The translations under genes and the position numbers were made by a program. From assembly GCA_025934105.1 (NCBI GenBank), contig JAICYS010000016.1, positions 1-42,357 of the forward strand: 42,357 nucleotides of DNA. Reading direction: 5' to 3'. The stretch comes from Myxococcota bacterium. GTDB lineage: Bacteria > Myxococcota_A > Polyangia > Fen-1088. This document shows, one piece after another, positions 19,651 through 31,282 of the stretch. A model generated the notes under the pieces. The model had not been told where the DNA came from. It saw nothing but the letters and a program-made list of their open reading frames with translations, and made no database searches. The first letter of the stretch is position 1, and every line of letters begins with the position of its first letter.

Positions 19651-20676
19651 ATGGGCTTGGGCAAAGCGCGCGTGCTCGTTCTCTTCGATACGGACGGCGA
19701 GCCGCCCGCGTCGCAGGAGTACAAGAAGCAGCTCGAGTCGACGGACGAAGCCGAGTTCGACGTCGCGCGCGCTCTCATTGCGAAGGGGCATCAGGTCCGC
19801 CTGTTCGGGTTCCGGGATAACCTGGACCAATTGGTGGCCGGGCTTCGCGCCGAGCCGTTCGACGTGATCTTCAATCTGTCGGAGCGATTCCGCGGTCTGT
19901 CGGCGCTCGATTACACGGTCGCGTCCGTGCTGGAGATGCTCGGACTTTCGTTCACCGGCGCCTCTTCGGAAGGGCTGATCCTGGCGCGCGACAAGGCGCT
20001 CACCAAGAAGGTGTTCGCGTACGAGGGGATCAGGATTCCGCGCTTCATGGTCTGCGGGCGCGGCGGCGCGGTTCAGCGGCCCAGCGACCTGCGCTATCCG
20101 CTGATCGTGAAGCCGCTGGACGAGGACGCGTCGGTCGGCATCGCGCAGGCTTCGGTGGTCCGCGACGACGAGGCTCTGAAAGAGCGGGTGCTGTTCGTGC
20201 ACGACCGCTTCAAGACCGACGCCATCGTCGAAGAATTCATCGCCGGCCGCGAGCTCTACATCGGCGTCATCGGCAACGACCCGCCCGTCGCGCTGCCCCC
20301 GATCGAGATGGTGTTCGGCGGCGAATCCACGGCCGAGACCCGGATCGCGACCTTCAAGGCCAAGTGGAGCGTCCGCTACCGCGAGAGCAAGGGCATTCAA
20401 AACATGATCGCCGAGAACCTCTCGCCGGAGGTGCGCCAGCGGCTGGCCGACGTGGCGCTGCGCGCGTACCAGGCCGCCGGATTGCGCGACTACGGCCGCA
20501 TCGACGTCCGCCTGGCGCACGACGACGCCGTCTACGTGGTCGAGGCGAACCCGAACCCCTACCTGGCCGAAGGCGAAGACCTGGCCTGGGCGGCCGAAGA
20601 GGGGGGACACCTGTACCCGGAGTTCATCGAGAAGATCGCGGAATGGGCCATGGTGCGGGGCGGCGGAAACCGCTGA
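19651..20676 (+). CDS. ATP-grasp ligase, D-Ala-D-Ala ligase-like
   Basis: 341 residues, cytoplasmic. It shows the ATP-grasp layout of the D-Ala-D-Ala ligase superfamily: an N-terminal domain (VLVLFDTDGE, FDVIFNLSERF), ATP contacts PLIVKPLDEDASVGI (Lys154) and EEFIAGRELYIGVIG, and the metal-binding end YGRIDVRL...VEANPNPYL (Glu298, Asn300, Asn302). True Ddl enzymes end this motif as EvNt.PG. Here it is EANPNPYL, so a different amino-acid or peptide ligase is more likely than cell-wall Ddl. The ATG at 19651 is used. The following endoglucanase gene is 98 nt downstream and has its own ribosome-binding site. Confidence 0.85.
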   Translation: MGLGKARVLVLFDTDGEPPASQEYKKQLESTDEAEFDVARALIAKGHQVRLFGFRDNLDQLVAGLRAEPFDVIFNLSERFRGLSALDYTVASVLEMLGLSFTGASSEGLILARDKALTKKVFAYEGIRIPRFMVCGRGGAVQRPSDLRYPLIVKPLDEDASVGIAQASVVRDDEALKERVLFVHDRFKTDAIVEEFIAGRELYIGVIGNDPPVALPPIEMVFGGESTAETRIATFKAKWSVRYRESKGIQNMIAENLSPEVRQRLADVALRAYQAAGLRDYGRIDVRLAHDDAVYVVEANPNPYLAEGEDLAWAAEEGGHLYPEFIEKIAEWAMVRGGGNR

Positions 20677-20735
20677 CCGCCGGCGGCCGGCCCGGCCGTA
20701 CATTTGTGGCTCACGCGGGCCGGTTCGAGACTCCA

Positions 20736-20770
20736 CCCAGGAGGTACCCGAAATACGTCTCCCAGGAGGT
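20736..20770 (+). repeat. tandem decamer CCCAGGAGGT in the endoglucanase leader
   Basis: CCCAGGAGGT occurs at 20736-20745 and again at 20761-20770. The second copy is the ribosome-binding site of the GTG at 20775. The first has no start codon at usable spacing, so it may be a standby ribosome site or a chance duplication. Confidence 0.5.
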
Positions 20771-20774
20771 TCGC

Positions 20775-22625
20775 GTGCGTTCTGGAACTCGCTTCGCTTG
20801 CTTGTTGTCGGCCGGACTGACGTTCGCCGCGGGTTGTGGTTCGTTGTTTCCCGCCGGCGGCGGAGGCGGCCCGCCCGGCGGCCCCGCCCCCAAGGTGGCC
20901 TTCACCGTTCACGACGTGCGCGTCAACACCGTTGGCTATGCGCGGGGGCGCGCCAAGATCGCGACGGTGGTGCTGCCGGCCGGCATGACGGAGCTGCCGG
21001 ACATGACCGCCCAGGTGGTGAAGGCCGACGACGACACCCTGGCCTGGAGCTGCACGATGACCGGCCCCATGACCGACCCGGCCATGAACAAGGCCGTCTA
21101 CTACTTCGCCGACTTCACGGCCTTCGACGAGGACGGCACGTACAAGATCCGGGTTCCGGCGCTGGGCAGCGACGACACGGCTGAGTCGGCGCCGTTCCAG
21201 ATCGCGGCCGACGCCATGCGCGCCCCGCTCACCACCGCCATGATTGGAATGTACGGGCAGCGCTGCGGCACGGCGGTGAGGATCACGCTGGGCGGCGACA
21301 CCTGGTCGCACGCCGCCTGCCACCAGCATGACGCCGCCTCGTTGAAGTACCTGACCGGCGAGGACAAGCCCTACAAGAGCGTCGGCGGCTGGCACGACGC
21401 CGGCGACTTCGGCAAGTACACCAACAACGGCGCCTTCGCGGTCGGAATGCTGCTGGCTGCCTGGGAGCAGTTCACGCCGACGCTGGCCGGGCTGGCGCTG
21501 CCTGTCCCCGAGCACGGCCAGACGGCGAGCGGCGGAACCGATCCCATGCCCGACTTCCTGTGGGAGGTGAAGTGGGAGCTGGACTGGCTGCTGACCGCCC
21601 AGGCCGCCAGCGGCAACGGCGCCGTTCCCGACAAGCTGACCGCGTTGAAGTTCGAGGGTTACGGAACCATGCCCGACGCCGACGGGCAGCCGCGGTACTT
21701 TTCGGGACCCGGGACGGCGATGGCGGCGAACTTCGTGGCGGTGATGGCGGCCGCGGCCCGCATCTACCAGATGTACGCCCCCGACGACGCGGCCAAGTAC
21801 CTGGCCGCCGCCCAGCAGACCTACGACTATCTGAAGACCACCAGCGACCCCGCCACCGCGACCAACGACGACCCCGACCCCAACTCCACCGCCAACGTCT
21901 TCGGCACCGGCCACTACGCGGAAGGCGACACCGACAACCGGATCTGGGCGGCGGCCGAGATGTGGGAAACGACCGGCGACCCGGCCGCGCTGATGGACTT
22001 CGAGACGCGGGCGAAGGACGCGACCTTCGCGGCCGACTTCGACTGGCCCAACGTGCAGAACCTGGGCCTCTACACGTACCTGCTGTCTCAGCGGGACGAC
22101 AAGGCCAGCCGGGACGCCGCCATCGTGGCCAACATGACGGCCAGCCTCATGTCGACCGCCGACGACCTGGCCGCCGGAGCCGCCGCGAACATCTTCGGGC
22201 GCGCCATCGGCGACAGCTATTATTGGGGATCGAACGGCTCGGTCGCGCGCTCGGCCATGACGCTGGCGGCCGCTTACGCCGTCAGCCCGGACCCGAAGTA
22301 CCTGGACGCCATCCAGATGCAGGCGGACTTCCTGCTGGGCCGGAACTATTACGACCGCTCGCAGGTGACGGCCATCGGGTATCACCCGCCGATGAAACCG
22401 CATCACGGGCCGTCCAGCGGCGACGGCATCGTCGATCCCTGGCCCGGGCTGCTGGTGGGCGGCGCGGACAACACCGCCAAGGGGGCGCCCGGCGCGGCGC
22501 CCATCAAGTCTTCGGACTTCGATTGGATCGACGACGCATCCCAGTACGAGGTGAACGAGATCGCGATCAACTGGAACGCGCCCTTCATTTTCGCGGCGGC
22601 GGCGCTCACCCCGCCGTCCCCCTGA
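20775..22625 (+). CDS. glycoside hydrolase family 9 endoglucanase lipoprotein
   Basis: 616 residues. The N-terminus carries a lipoprotein signal ending TFAAGC (Cys21), then a Gly/Pro linker. An Ig-like CelD_N domain follows (about residues 35-140, VHDVRVNTVGYARGRAK). The GH9 (alpha/alpha)6 catalytic domain has the base motif GGWHDAGDFGKYT (Asp208, Asp211), the substrate site GYHPPMKPHHG and the acid motif YEVNEIAINWNAPF (Glu595). It should cut internal beta-1,4-glucan bonds while tethered to the outer membrane. The GTG at 20775 is fixed by AGGAGG at 20764-20769 and by the lipobox. No cellulose-binding module or other cellulase is nearby. The substrate could also be another beta-glucan. Confidence 0.93.
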   Translation: MRSGTRFACLLSAGLTFAAGCGSLFPAGGGGGPPGGPAPKVAFTVHDVRVNTVGYARGRAKIATVVLPAGMTELPDMTAQVVKADDDTLAWSCTMTGPMTDPAMNKAVYYFADFTAFDEDGTYKIRVPALGSDDTAESAPFQIAADAMRAPLTTAMIGMYGQRCGTAVRITLGGDTWSHAACHQHDAASLKYLTGEDKPYKSVGGWHDAGDFGKYTNNGAFAVGMLLAAWEQFTPTLAGLALPVPEHGQTASGGTDPMPDFLWEVKWELDWLLTAQAASGNGAVPDKLTALKFEGYGTMPDADGQPRYFSGPGTAMAANFVAVMAAAARIYQMYAPDDAAKYLAAAQQTYDYLKTTSDPATATNDDPDPNSTANVFGTGHYAEGDTDNRIWAAAEMWETTGDPAALMDFETRAKDATFAADFDWPNVQNLGLYTYLLSQRDDKASRDAAIVANMTASLMSTADDLAAGAAANIFGRAIGDSYYWGSNGSVARSAMTLAAAYAVSPDPKYLDAIQMQADFLLGRNYYDRSQVTAIGYHPPMKPHHGPSSGDGIVDPWPGLLVGGADNTAKGAPGAAPIKSSDFDWIDDASQYEVNEIAINWNAPFIFAAAALTPPSP

Positions 22626-22668
22626 GCGGAATGACTTGAGGTAGAGTGCGCGGCCGGAGGGACGGCTC

Positions 22669-23172
22669 ATGCGCGCGTGTCTATTTCATGGCTTCCGGAT
22701 CGCGGTGACGGTGCTGGTGCTGGCCGCCGCGGGCTGCAGCTCCAGCAGCAACTCCAATCCCGATTCTTTCGTCGGGACCTGGGCCTTCCAGTCGGGGGCC
22801 ATCACGCCGAACTGCAGCCTGGTGACGTTGGACCCTGTCGACCTGACCGGAAGCATCGTCAACATCACCAAGATCGACTCCAGTCACCTGGCCATGATGA
22901 TCTCGGGCGCCGGCGCGACCTGCAACGTTCGCTTCGTGGTCGACGGAAGCACGGCCAAGGTCGACAGCGGCCAGACCTGCGACATCGTCGACAACGGCAT
23001 CCAGGCCACGGTGGCCGTCAGCACCTGGACCCTGTCGCTGGCCAGCAGCCAGATCGACATGTCCATGACCGGCTCGACCAGCGTGAATTACGGCGGCTTC
23101 ACGATCACCTGCACGCCCGGCTCGACCGGCACGCTGGTTCGCTCCAGCTCCGACGCGGCGCAGAGCGGCTGA
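22669..23172 (+). CDS. small lipoprotein of unknown function
   Basis: 167 residues. The signal ends LAAAGC with a Ser/Asn-rich tether ([10 protein letters not shown]). The body starts [16 protein letters not shown] and continues as alternating beta strands with four further cysteines that could form disulfides (ATCNVRF, QTCDIVD). The FVGTW start is like lipocalin-type or other small beta-barrel lipoproteins, but I cannot assign a family. GGAGG lies nine bases before the ATG at 22669. It follows the endoglucanase by 43 nt. Confidence 0.75.
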   Translation: MRACLFHGFRIAVTVLVLAAAGCSSSSNSNPDSFVGTWAFQSGAITPNCSLVTLDPVDLTGSIVNITKIDSSHLAMMISGAGATCNVRFVVDGSTAKVDSGQTCDIVDNGIQATVAVSTWTLSLASSQIDMSMTGSTSVNYGGFTITCTPGSTGTLVRSSSDAAQSG

Positions 23173-23200
23173 GGCCCGGCGGCGCGCCGGCGCCCGTGCT

Positions 23201-25354
<2,154 letters not shown>

Positions 25355-25425
25355 GCCACCCGGGCGGGGCCGGCGCTCGACGGGCACGCCGCGGCCGCGG
25401 GCGCCGGGACCGGAGGGAGCTCCCG

Positions 25426-25647
25426 CTACGCGTGTCTGGGGCCTTCGATCCACCCGCTCAGGCTGGCGGACCAGCGGGCCAGGTCGGGCGCGGCCTGCGC
25501 GGCCTCGTGCTCGTCGGCTGCGACCAGCTCGGTCAGGCGAGCCAGGACGCCGCGAGCGGCGTCCCGGGCGCCGGCCGGGCGTTCGGCGACCAATCGGCGG
25601 AGCTCGTGGCGGAGACGAACCAACTCTCGCGTCGACGCGTAATCCAT
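25426..25647 (-). CDS. small charged helical protein of unknown function
   Basis: 73 residues starting MDYASTRELVRLRHELRRLV. The N-terminal two-thirds is predicted to be amphipathic helix rich in Arg, Glu and Ala, and the C-terminus contains WSASLSGWIEG. The strong ribosome-binding site AGGAGGT ten bases before the ATG supports translation. No family is recognised. It is monocistronic as far as can be seen, 71 nt from the convergent ygiQ end. Confidence 0.6.
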   Translation of the reverse strand: MDYASTRELVRLRHELRRLVAERPAGARDAARGVLARLTELVAADEHEAAQAAPDLARWSASLSGWIEGPRHA

Positions 25648-25722
25648 CGCGTGACCTCCTGATCTCACGGTAGGAGCGCCGCGCCGCCCGTCAAATTTTC
25701 GTTTCGATCGACGCCCGCGAAA

Positions 25723-27207
25723 TCACGGCCCGGCGTAAAACCCGGTGAACAGGCCGACCAGGGCCATCACGAAGGCCGTGCCGGCGACGTGGGGGCGGTC
25801 CCACCGCACGAGCAACCCGGCCAGCGGCCACGCGAAGTACCAGGGAAACCACGAGCCGCCCGCGAACGCGATCGCCGCCGCGGACGCCAGCGCCCATCCG
25901 GTCGCCAGCCGCGGCAGATCCGGCGCGCGCGCGACGTACCACGAGACGGAGGCGTAGCTGGCCGCCGCCAGCGCGAGCGGCCAGGGCGACGCGGCCGCGC
26001 CGTGATGTCCCTCGGCCCACCAGGCGGCGAGGCCGGCCCCGGTGGCCCGGCCGTCCCAGAATGGCACCAGGGCCAGCGCCATCGGCAACAGGCCCAGCAG
26101 CGCGAGCCCGGCGGCGTCGCGCACGCGGCGTCCTCGGCCGGCCGCCAGGACCACCCCGGGCAGGAGGAGGATCGGGACCAGCTTGATCGCGGCGCCGGCG
26201 CCGACGGCCAGCGCCGCCAGCCGCGGCCGGCGCGCGGCCACGGCGGCGAATCCGGCCAGCACCAGCGCCAGCACGGCCAGATCGTTGTGTCCGGTGCCCG
26301 GCCCTTCCAGCAGCAGCAGCGGATTGAACGCCACCGCCGCGAAGGCCAGAGCGCCGCGGTCACCTGCGCCGGCGCCGGCGTCCGGAGGGGCGGGAGCGGC
26401 GCGGCCGGCGAGGGGGGCTGCGCCGGCTTGGCGGGTGAGAGCGGCGGGGCGGCCGGCGGACGGCGGACGGGCGAGGACGTCCGGCTCGGCCGGCCACACC
26501 CCGAGGGCGGGCCGGGCCAGGGCGCCGGCCCCGGGGCGGATGGCCGCGGCCGCTCGACGGGCGGCCCAGGCCGCCAGCAGCAGGGCGAGGCCCATCGACA
26601 GCTTGAACGCCACCACCTGGCCGACCAGCCCGAACCCGGCCGTCATCCGGACCAGCGCCACCGACAGCCCGCTCCAGAGCGGGCCATACGGCGAGGGGAC
26701 GTCGCCGCCCAGGAACGGCCCGACCGGATCGCCCAACGCCACGAGGCGGCTTTGCGGGGTCGCCATCGGGTTCAGATGGTGGTTGGCGGCCAGCCGGCCG
26801 AAGCCCACGTAGCCATAGACGTCTCGCGACAGCAGCGGCGGGCAAGCCGCCGCCAGGGCGATCGCCAGCGCCAGGGCCAGCATCCAGGCGCGGCGGGGAA
26901 ACCGCGCCCCGCGCAGCCCTGCCGCGACGAGGACGGCGTAGCCCGCCCAGGCCGCCGCGACCAGCCCCCAAAAGCCCGCGCGGAACACGGCCGCCGGCAG
27001 CGCGGGCGCGTGCACGCCCCACAGCGCCCGAAACTGCTCGAGGCCGGGCGGATTCAGACCCCACGGAGAGGTCACCGACGCCGGCATGACGTACATCCAG
27101 GCCGCCAGCCCCAGCGTCGCCGCTCCGGTGGCGCTCACCCCCGCGCCGGCCAGCCTGTCGGCCAACCCGGCCGCCCCCCGGCGGCGCGGTGTCCGGCTGC
27201 CGGTCAT
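25723..27207 (-). CDS. GT-C membrane glycosyltransferase, MptB/GT87-like
   Basis: 494 residues with about 12 membrane segments. The first periplasmic loop has LLSRDVYGYVGFGRLAANHHLNPM, in which the Asp is the expected catalytic base of GT-C enzymes. It is followed by PSPYGPLWSGLSV and later GPGTGHNDLAVLAL. This is the pattern of polyprenol-phosphate-mannose-dependent mannosyltransferases (MptA/MptB) and related DUF2029/GT87 proteins. A Pro/Ala-rich cytoplasmic insertion lies at about 240-285. It should transfer a sugar from a lipid-linked donor to an extracytoplasmic acceptor; the sugar is not known. The start overlaps the DUF2332 stop (ATGA). Confidence 0.85.
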   Translation of the reverse strand: MTGSRTPRRRGAAGLADRLAGAGVSATGAATLGLAAWMYVMPASVTSPWGLNPPGLEQFRALWGVHAPALPAAVFRAGFWGLVAAAWAGYAVLVAAGLRGARFPRRAWMLALALAIALAAACPPLLSRDVYGYVGFGRLAANHHLNPMATPQSRLVALGDPVGPFLGGDVPSPYGPLWSGLSVALVRMTAGFGLVGQVVAFKLSMGLALLLAAWAARRAAAAIRPGAGALARPALGVWPAEPDVLARPPSAGRPAALTRQAGAAPLAGRAAPAPPDAGAGAGDRGALAFAAVAFNPLLLLEGPGTGHNDLAVLALVLAGFAAVAARRPRLAALAVGAGAAIKLVPILLLPGVVLAAGRGRRVRDAAGLALLGLLPMALALVPFWDGRATGAGLAAWWAEGHHGAAASPWPLALAAASYASVSWYVARAPDLPRLATGWALASAAAIAFAGGSWFPWYFAWPLAGLLVRWDRPHVAGTAFVMALVGLFTGFYAGP

Positions 27208-28316
27208 CGGGCGGCGAGGGCGGCCGAGAAGGCCGCCACCGCCGCCGCATCAGTCGTCAGGCGGTCGGGGTGGTATCCGCAGCGCGCCAGCGTCAGGTCC
27301 AGCGGCGCCCGCGCCGCCGGGCCGCTCCTGCCCAGATGGGCCTCGATGGCCATCGAACCGCCGCCGGGCGGCGCCTCGAGCTCGATCCAGACGCGCGGCG
27401 CGGCCGGCTGGGCGGCGGCCAGCCAGGCGCGCATCCCGTCGGTGTAGCGCCGCCGGAGCGGCTCGCCGAGGTAGTCGCGCACCACCGTCTGATAGGCCAG
27501 ATGCAGCGCCGGGCCGTCGACGGCGCCGGCGATCCCGTTCAGGCGCTCGGGCACGTCCGCCAGGTCGGCCGTCTCCAGGCGCGGCGCTGCCGGGTCGCTG
27601 GCCAGCGCCCGGAAGGCGTCGATGGCCGCGGCCAGCCGCTGCAGGCGCGCCGCCTCGCCCGGCCAGATGCACGCCGTCAGCCAGAGGCAGTCGCCGTCCC
27701 GGTTCACGTCCAGCGGTCCGGCGTCGAACCCGCGCCGCAGGACGATTCGCGGCCGCGCCGCCACCGCCAGCGGTGTCCCCGCCGCGTCGGTCCAGAGCGG
27801 CGGCAGCCGATCGCCGGCCAGGTTCAGGCCGGCGCTGCAGCCGAGGTCGTAGAGCGCCAGCGCCCGGCCGGCGTCGCCGCCGGCCAGCGCGGCCGGCCAG
27901 AGCCAGGCGACCGCGCGCGACGTCTCGTTGGTCTGGACGCTGCGGGTGGACAGGTCGGCAAAGAGGCGGGGACTGGCGTCGCCGAGCGCAGTGGCCAGCC
28001 GCTCGCGCGTGGCCGACGCGACCCGCGGTTGCGCGGCGCCGATCGCCTCGAAGAGCGTGTGCCGCGGCCCCATCCGCAGCGCCTCGGCGCGCAGCGCGGC
28101 CATCAGCAGCAGCGGCCGGGCATAGGGGCTGCTCTGCTTGCGCTCGCGCCAGGCGGCCTCGACCCGGGCGCGGGCCGCCTCCTCGGTCGAGCCGACCGGC
28201 GCCTGGAACAGCGCCACCGCCTCCTCGAGCAGCCGGTGGTAGACGGGCGCGCGGCCGGGCGTCGCGGCGCGCCAGGCCCGCACGTCGTCGGAAAAGCCGT
28301 CCAGGCCACGCCGCAT
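27204..28316 (-). CDS. DUF2332-family protein
   Basis: 370 residues, soluble. Family features include SSPYARPLLLMAALRAEALR, LYDLGCSAGLNL, VNRDGDCLWLTACIWPGEAARL and VVRDYLGEPLR. The segment YDLGCSAGLNL resembles motif I of S-adenosylmethionine-dependent methyltransferases, but activity is not established. I chose the ATG at 28316; an ATG five codons upstream at 28331 is possible and neither has a good ribosome-binding site. It is translationally coupled to the GT-C gene downstream. It is divergent from aroG with about 80 bp between. Confidence 0.88.
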   Translation of the reverse strand: MRRGLDGFSDDVRAWRAATPGRAPVYHRLLEEAVALFQAPVGSTEEAARARVEAAWRERKQSSPYARPLLLMAALRAEALRMGPRHTLFEAIGAAQPRVASATRERLATALGDASPRLFADLSTRSVQTNETSRAVAWLWPAALAGGDAGRALALYDLGCSAGLNLAGDRLPPLWTDAAGTPLAVAARPRIVLRRGFDAGPLDVNRDGDCLWLTACIWPGEAARLQRLAAAIDAFRALASDPAAPRLETADLADVPERLNGIAGAVDGPALHLAYQTVVRDYLGEPLRRRYTDGMRAWLAAAQPAAPRVWIELEAPPGGGSMAIEAHLGRSGPAARAPLDLTLARCGYHPDRLTTDAAAVAAFSAALAAR

Positions 28317-28398
28317 CGTGGCCGCTATCATACCCCGGCCATTTCGACGCTGCCGCGCGCAGCCCGGGCGAAAACAGGCTAAATTCCGTCGGAACAGC

Positions 28399-29463
28399 AT
28401 GCTGCGCCCCACGGACGACCTTCGCATCGAACGCATCCGGCCGCTGATTCCGCCCGAGATCCTGATGGAGAACCTGCCGCTGACCGAGCAGGCCTCCACC
28501 ACGGTGGCCGAGGGTCGCGACGCCGCGGCCCGCATCCTGCGCGGCGAGGACGATCGCCTGCTGGCCATCGTGGGCCCCTGTTCCATCCACGACGTCGCCG
28601 CCGCCCGCGAATACGCGCGCGGGCTGCAGGGGCTGGCGTCGGAGCTGGCCGACGCGCTCTGCGTCGTGATGCGCGTCTACTTCGAAAAGCCGCGCACCAC
28701 CGTGGGCTGGAAGGGGCTCATCAACGACCCCTACCTGGACGGCACCTTCAAGGTGAACGAGGGGCTCTCGATCGCGCGCGGCCTGCTGCTGGACCTGGCC
28801 GAGATGGGCCTGCCCGCCGGCTGCGAGTTCCTGGACACCATCACGCCGCAATACATCGCCGACCTGGTGAGCTGGGGCGCCATCGGCGCGCGCACCACCG
28901 AGAGCCAGGTGCATCGCGAGCTGGCCTCGGGGCTGTCCGTGCCGGTCGGATTCAAGAACGGCACCGACGGCAACACGCAGATCGCCATCGACGCCATCCA
29001 GGCCGCCAGCCACCCGCACCATTTCCTGTCCGTGACCAAGCAGGGGCTCTCGGCGATCGTCGCGACGCGCGGCAACCCGGACTGCCATCTGATCCTGCGC
29101 GGCGCCAACGGCGCCCCGAACTACGACGCCGAGGCGGTCAGCCGGGCGGTCGCCGCCCTGCAGAAGGCCAGGCTGCGCGCCCGCCTGATGGTCGACTGCA
29201 GCCACGGCAACAGCCGCAAGGATCCGACGCGGCAGCCGGCCGTCGCGCACGATCTGGCCGAGCAGGTCCGCCACGACGGCCGCGCGCTGGCCGGCGTGAT
29301 GATCGAGAGCCACCTGGTGGGCGGCCGGCAGGATCCCGCCCCCGGCAAGCCGCTGACCTATGGCCAGAGCATCACCGACGCCTGCCTGGCCTGGACGGAG
29401 ACGGTGCCGGTGCTGCGCGAGCTGGCCGACGCCGTCCGGGTCCGCCGGGCGCGGCCCCAATAG
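28399..29463 (+). CDS. aroG: 3-deoxy-7-phosphoheptulonate (DAHP) synthase, class I
   Basis: 354 residues, the normal length for AroG/AroF/AroH-type enzymes. It condenses phosphoenolpyruvate and erythrose-4-phosphate in the first step of aromatic amino-acid synthesis. Family motifs are VGPCSIHD, MRVYFEKPRTTVGWKGLIN, GARTTESQVHRELASGL, PVGFKNGTDG, LRGANGAPNYD, VDCSHGNS and GVMIESHLVGG, which hold the substrate and metal ligands (Cys, His, Glu, Asp). The N-terminal extension (DDLRIERIRPLIPPEILM) is the allosteric region in feedback-regulated forms; which amino acid it senses cannot be told. The ATG at 28399 is preceded only by GGAA. A possible terminator follows. Confidence 0.95.
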   Translation: MLRPTDDLRIERIRPLIPPEILMENLPLTEQASTTVAEGRDAAARILRGEDDRLLAIVGPCSIHDVAAAREYARGLQGLASELADALCVVMRVYFEKPRTTVGWKGLINDPYLDGTFKVNEGLSIARGLLLDLAEMGLPAGCEFLDTITPQYIADLVSWGAIGARTTESQVHRELASGLSVPVGFKNGTDGNTQIAIDAIQAASHPHHFLSVTKQGLSAIVATRGNPDCHLILRGANGAPNYDAEAVSRAVAALQKARLRARLMVDCSHGNSRKDPTRQPAVAHDLAEQVRHDGRALAGVMIESHLVGGRQDPAPGKPLTYGQSITDACLAWTETVPVLRELADAVRVRRARPQ

Positions 29464-29501
29464 CCGGCCGGTCGGCGGCGCCGGCCGCAATCCGGTTTTT
29501 T
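29464..29501 (+). terminator. possible intrinsic terminator after aroG
   Basis: A GC-rich region capable of forming GGCCGG...CCGGCC or a smaller GCCGG-CCGCAAT-CCGGT hairpin is followed directly by six T residues (29496-29501). This is the best T-run after a gene end that I see in the window. Confidence 0.45.
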
Positions 29502-29534
29502 GGCGTTCCGGCGGGCGCGTGGTTCGATGGACCC

Positions 29535-29774
29535 ATGGACATCCGGATCATCTACCTGCCTTCCGGGGGAGTGGCCGAGACGCACGGGGACGTCGTGCGC
29601 ATCACGACACCGTCGGCGGGCGCGCTGGCCGCGCACCGGCTGACGCGCTCGCAGATCCAGGCCACCACGATGGCCGAGGCCGAGGTGGCCGTCGGCCGGC
29701 GGCTGGTGCCCGGGCTCTGGTCGCTGACCACGGGCGGCGCCAAGACGACGGCGGTGACGGCGCTGGAAGTTTGA
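29535..29774 (+). CDS. small protein of unknown function
   Basis: 79 residues, MDIRIIYLPSGGVAETHGD at the start and a Thr/Gly/Ala-rich C-terminus (WSLTTGGAKTTAVTALEV). No signal peptide, membrane segment or cysteine, and no recognised family. It has no strong ribosome-binding site but fills the space between aroG and purU on the same strand, ending 25 nt before purU. It could be a real small gene or a chance frame. Confidence 0.45.
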   Translation: MDIRIIYLPSGGVAETHGDVVRITTPSAGALAAHRLTRSQIQATTMAEAEVAVGRRLVPGLWSLTTGGAKTTAVTALEV

Positions 29775-29799
29775 GCGGCGGCCGGGCATCCTGCCGGCG

Positions 29800-30666
<867 letters not shown>

Positions 30667-30778
30667 CGCCACCAGGCGATCGTGTCGGGCCTCGCGGATC
30701 TCGGCGGCGTCACAAGACGGCCGCCTGATCGGACGCATCGCGGGCGTCCCCCGCAGCCCGGGGCTCCCGGTCCCTTCG

Positions 30779-31258
30779 TTACTTCATCACGAGGGCGCTG
30801 GCCGGCAGCCAGCGGATCTCGCCGAACCCGGCGACCAGCCGCGCTTCGTCGATCTGAAAACGCCAGAAGGCGAAGTCGGACAGCGCCAGATACTGGGCCG
30901 CCTGGGGCCAGCGGGCCAGGTAGCGCGCGCGGGCGTCCGGTTCCGCGCCGGCCGGAAGGCGGGCGACCTGCCCCAGCAGCGAGAGGCGGGCGCCCGCCTG
31001 CGGGTCGGCGGCCGCCGAGCGGTCGCCCACGAACAGCCCGGCGCGCGGATCGGCCTGCAGGTTGTGCGTGTGCGCGGCCAGCCCCGACAGCAGCAGCAGC
31101 GGCGCGCCGTCGGCCGCCAGCGCGTAGGGGGTGATCGATCCGTACGGGGTCCCGGCGCGCCGCACCGAGACCGTCGACAGCACGCCGACCGATTCGGCGG
31201 CCAGCAGCGCCCGCGCGCCGGCCGCGGCCTGGTCGGAGGGGGAAGACGTGGCGGTCAT
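30779..31258 (-). CDS. PNPOx-like (HugZ-type) flavin-binding protein
   Basis: 159 residues. The split-barrel pattern of pyridoxamine-5'-phosphate-oxidase-like proteins is visible: VGVLSTVSVRRAGTPYGS, PLLLLSGLAAHTHNLQADPR, ARLSLLGQVARLP and YLALSDFAFWRFQID followed by FGEIRWL. This resembles HugZ-type proteins that bind FMN and, in some members, degrade heme. Without the C-terminal DUF2470 domain the heme role is uncertain. The ATG at 31258 is only 24 nt from the divergent nagB start, so the promoters must overlap. Confidence 0.82.
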   Translation of the reverse strand: MTATSSPSDQAAAGARALLAAESVGVLSTVSVRRAGTPYGSITPYALAADGAPLLLLSGLAAHTHNLQADPRAGLFVGDRSAAADPQAGARLSLLGQVARLPAGAEPDARARYLARWPQAAQYLALSDFAFWRFQIDEARLVAGFGEIRWLPASALVMK

Positions 31259-31282
31259 CGATGTCTACGATAGCGCGCAACC

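Noticed and set aside
19651..20676. The ATP-grasp gene as the cell-wall D-Ala-D-Ala ligase Ddl
   Set aside because: The metal-binding end reads EANPNPYL instead of the Ddl EvNt.PG pattern, and no mur genes are nearby.
21664..21678. A third copy of the repeat core (GAACCATGCCCGACG) in the endoglucanase gene
   Set aside because: Only 15 nt match, with no flanking similarity or hairpins, and the stretch encodes a conserved-looking part of the protein.
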